Positions 63,984 to 64,000 of a stretch of 64,000 bases of DNA are shown in pieces. Origin of the DNA: Leeuwenhoekiella blandensis MED217 (GTDB taxonomy: Bacteria > Bacteroidota > Bacteroidia > Flavobacteriales > Flavobacteriaceae); the NCBI RefSeq assembly GCF_000152985.1, contig NZ_CH672395.1:1216567-1280566 (forward strand), given 5' to 3'. Each line of letters begins with the position of its first letter. Positions within the stretch are counted from its first letter, which is position 1. The translations under genes and the position numbers were made by a program. The notes under the pieces are model-generated. The model was given only the letters and a program-made list of their open reading frames with translations, did no database searches and had not been told where the DNA came from.

Positions 63984-64000
63984 AAAAATATCGAAGCGAT

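Larger units (their letters stand above)
32100..64000. mobile_element. Integrative and conjugative element of Bacteroidota type (partial, ends undefined)
   Basis: The region combines leading-region genes (ParB-like, DUF932, SSB), a candidate oriT, a BfmA/DUF5712 mobilisation pair, a coupling protein, and traE-F-G-I-J-K-M-N in CTnDOT-like order. Gabija and, further right, Wadjet/Shedu genes are carried as cargo. No integrase is visible, so the coordinates are approximate, and the right end may lie before or beyond the window. Confidence 0.65.

Noticed and set aside
1-64000. tRNA, rRNA genes or CRISPR arrays
   Set aside because: No cloverleaf, rRNA-like conserved stretch or regularly spaced short repeats were recognised; repeats found are leaders, duplications or hairpins.

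Overview
The window looks like a chromosome segment of a marine-type member of the Flavobacteriaceae (Bacteroidota). The evidence is the family content: tandem GLPGLI proteins beside an outer-membrane receptor, a MoxR/DUF58/BatA/DUF4175 operon, and a conjugation operon with the Bacteroidota-specific TraE-F-G-I-J-K-M-N order. Weak or absent Shine-Dalgarno sequences, several TTG starts and -7 elements of the TAnnTTTG type fit as well. I cannot fix genus or species from sequence alone.

Left part (1-32.1 kb), chromosomal. A tldD-tldE pair closed by a clear terminator is followed by a six-gene co-directional operon (DUF4159, MoxR ATPase, DUF58, BatA-like, DUF4175, membrane protein) of the aerotolerance type. 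Next come a nitroreductase divergent from an HxlR-Fur-metal ATPase cluster, and a four-gene ABC transporter operon with a LolA-like protein. Four consecutive GLPGLI genes then run into an outer-membrane receptor. After these lie a secreted GH43-type glycosidase, a membrane-anchored class III nucleotide cyclase, and a very large exported caspase-fold protein whose peptidase domain appears to be split by a long insertion.

Middle part (32.1-54 kb): an integrative and conjugative element, seen only in part. From left to right it holds a putative leading region (ParB-like protein, a small broken gene, DUF932 protein, SSB, DUF6876-like protein), with a ~136 bp leader repeated upstream of two genes and a hairpin-rich non-coding block. 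A candidate oriT follows, then a mobilisation module (BfmA-like accessory protein, DUF5712 relaxase, coupling protein). A Gabija-type defence pair (gajA/gajB) and an AlbA_2/HATPase regulator come next as cargo. The mating-pore operon traE-F-G-I-J-K-M-N plus a lipoprotein runs on the minus strand, with an amidase divergent from it. No integrase and no att sites were recognised, so both ends are undefined.

Right part (54.1-64 kb): a defence island. A compact plus-strand operon encodes a Wadjet-like jetA-jetB-jetC-jetD set followed 10 bp later by a Shedu-type nuclease (sduA). Converging on it is a two-gene minus-strand operon made of a 438-aa protein with a possible nuclease core and a DUF3800 protein; this pair matches no defence system I can name and is the best candidate for something undescribed. 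Gabija, Wadjet, Shedu and this pair together lie within about 23 kb.
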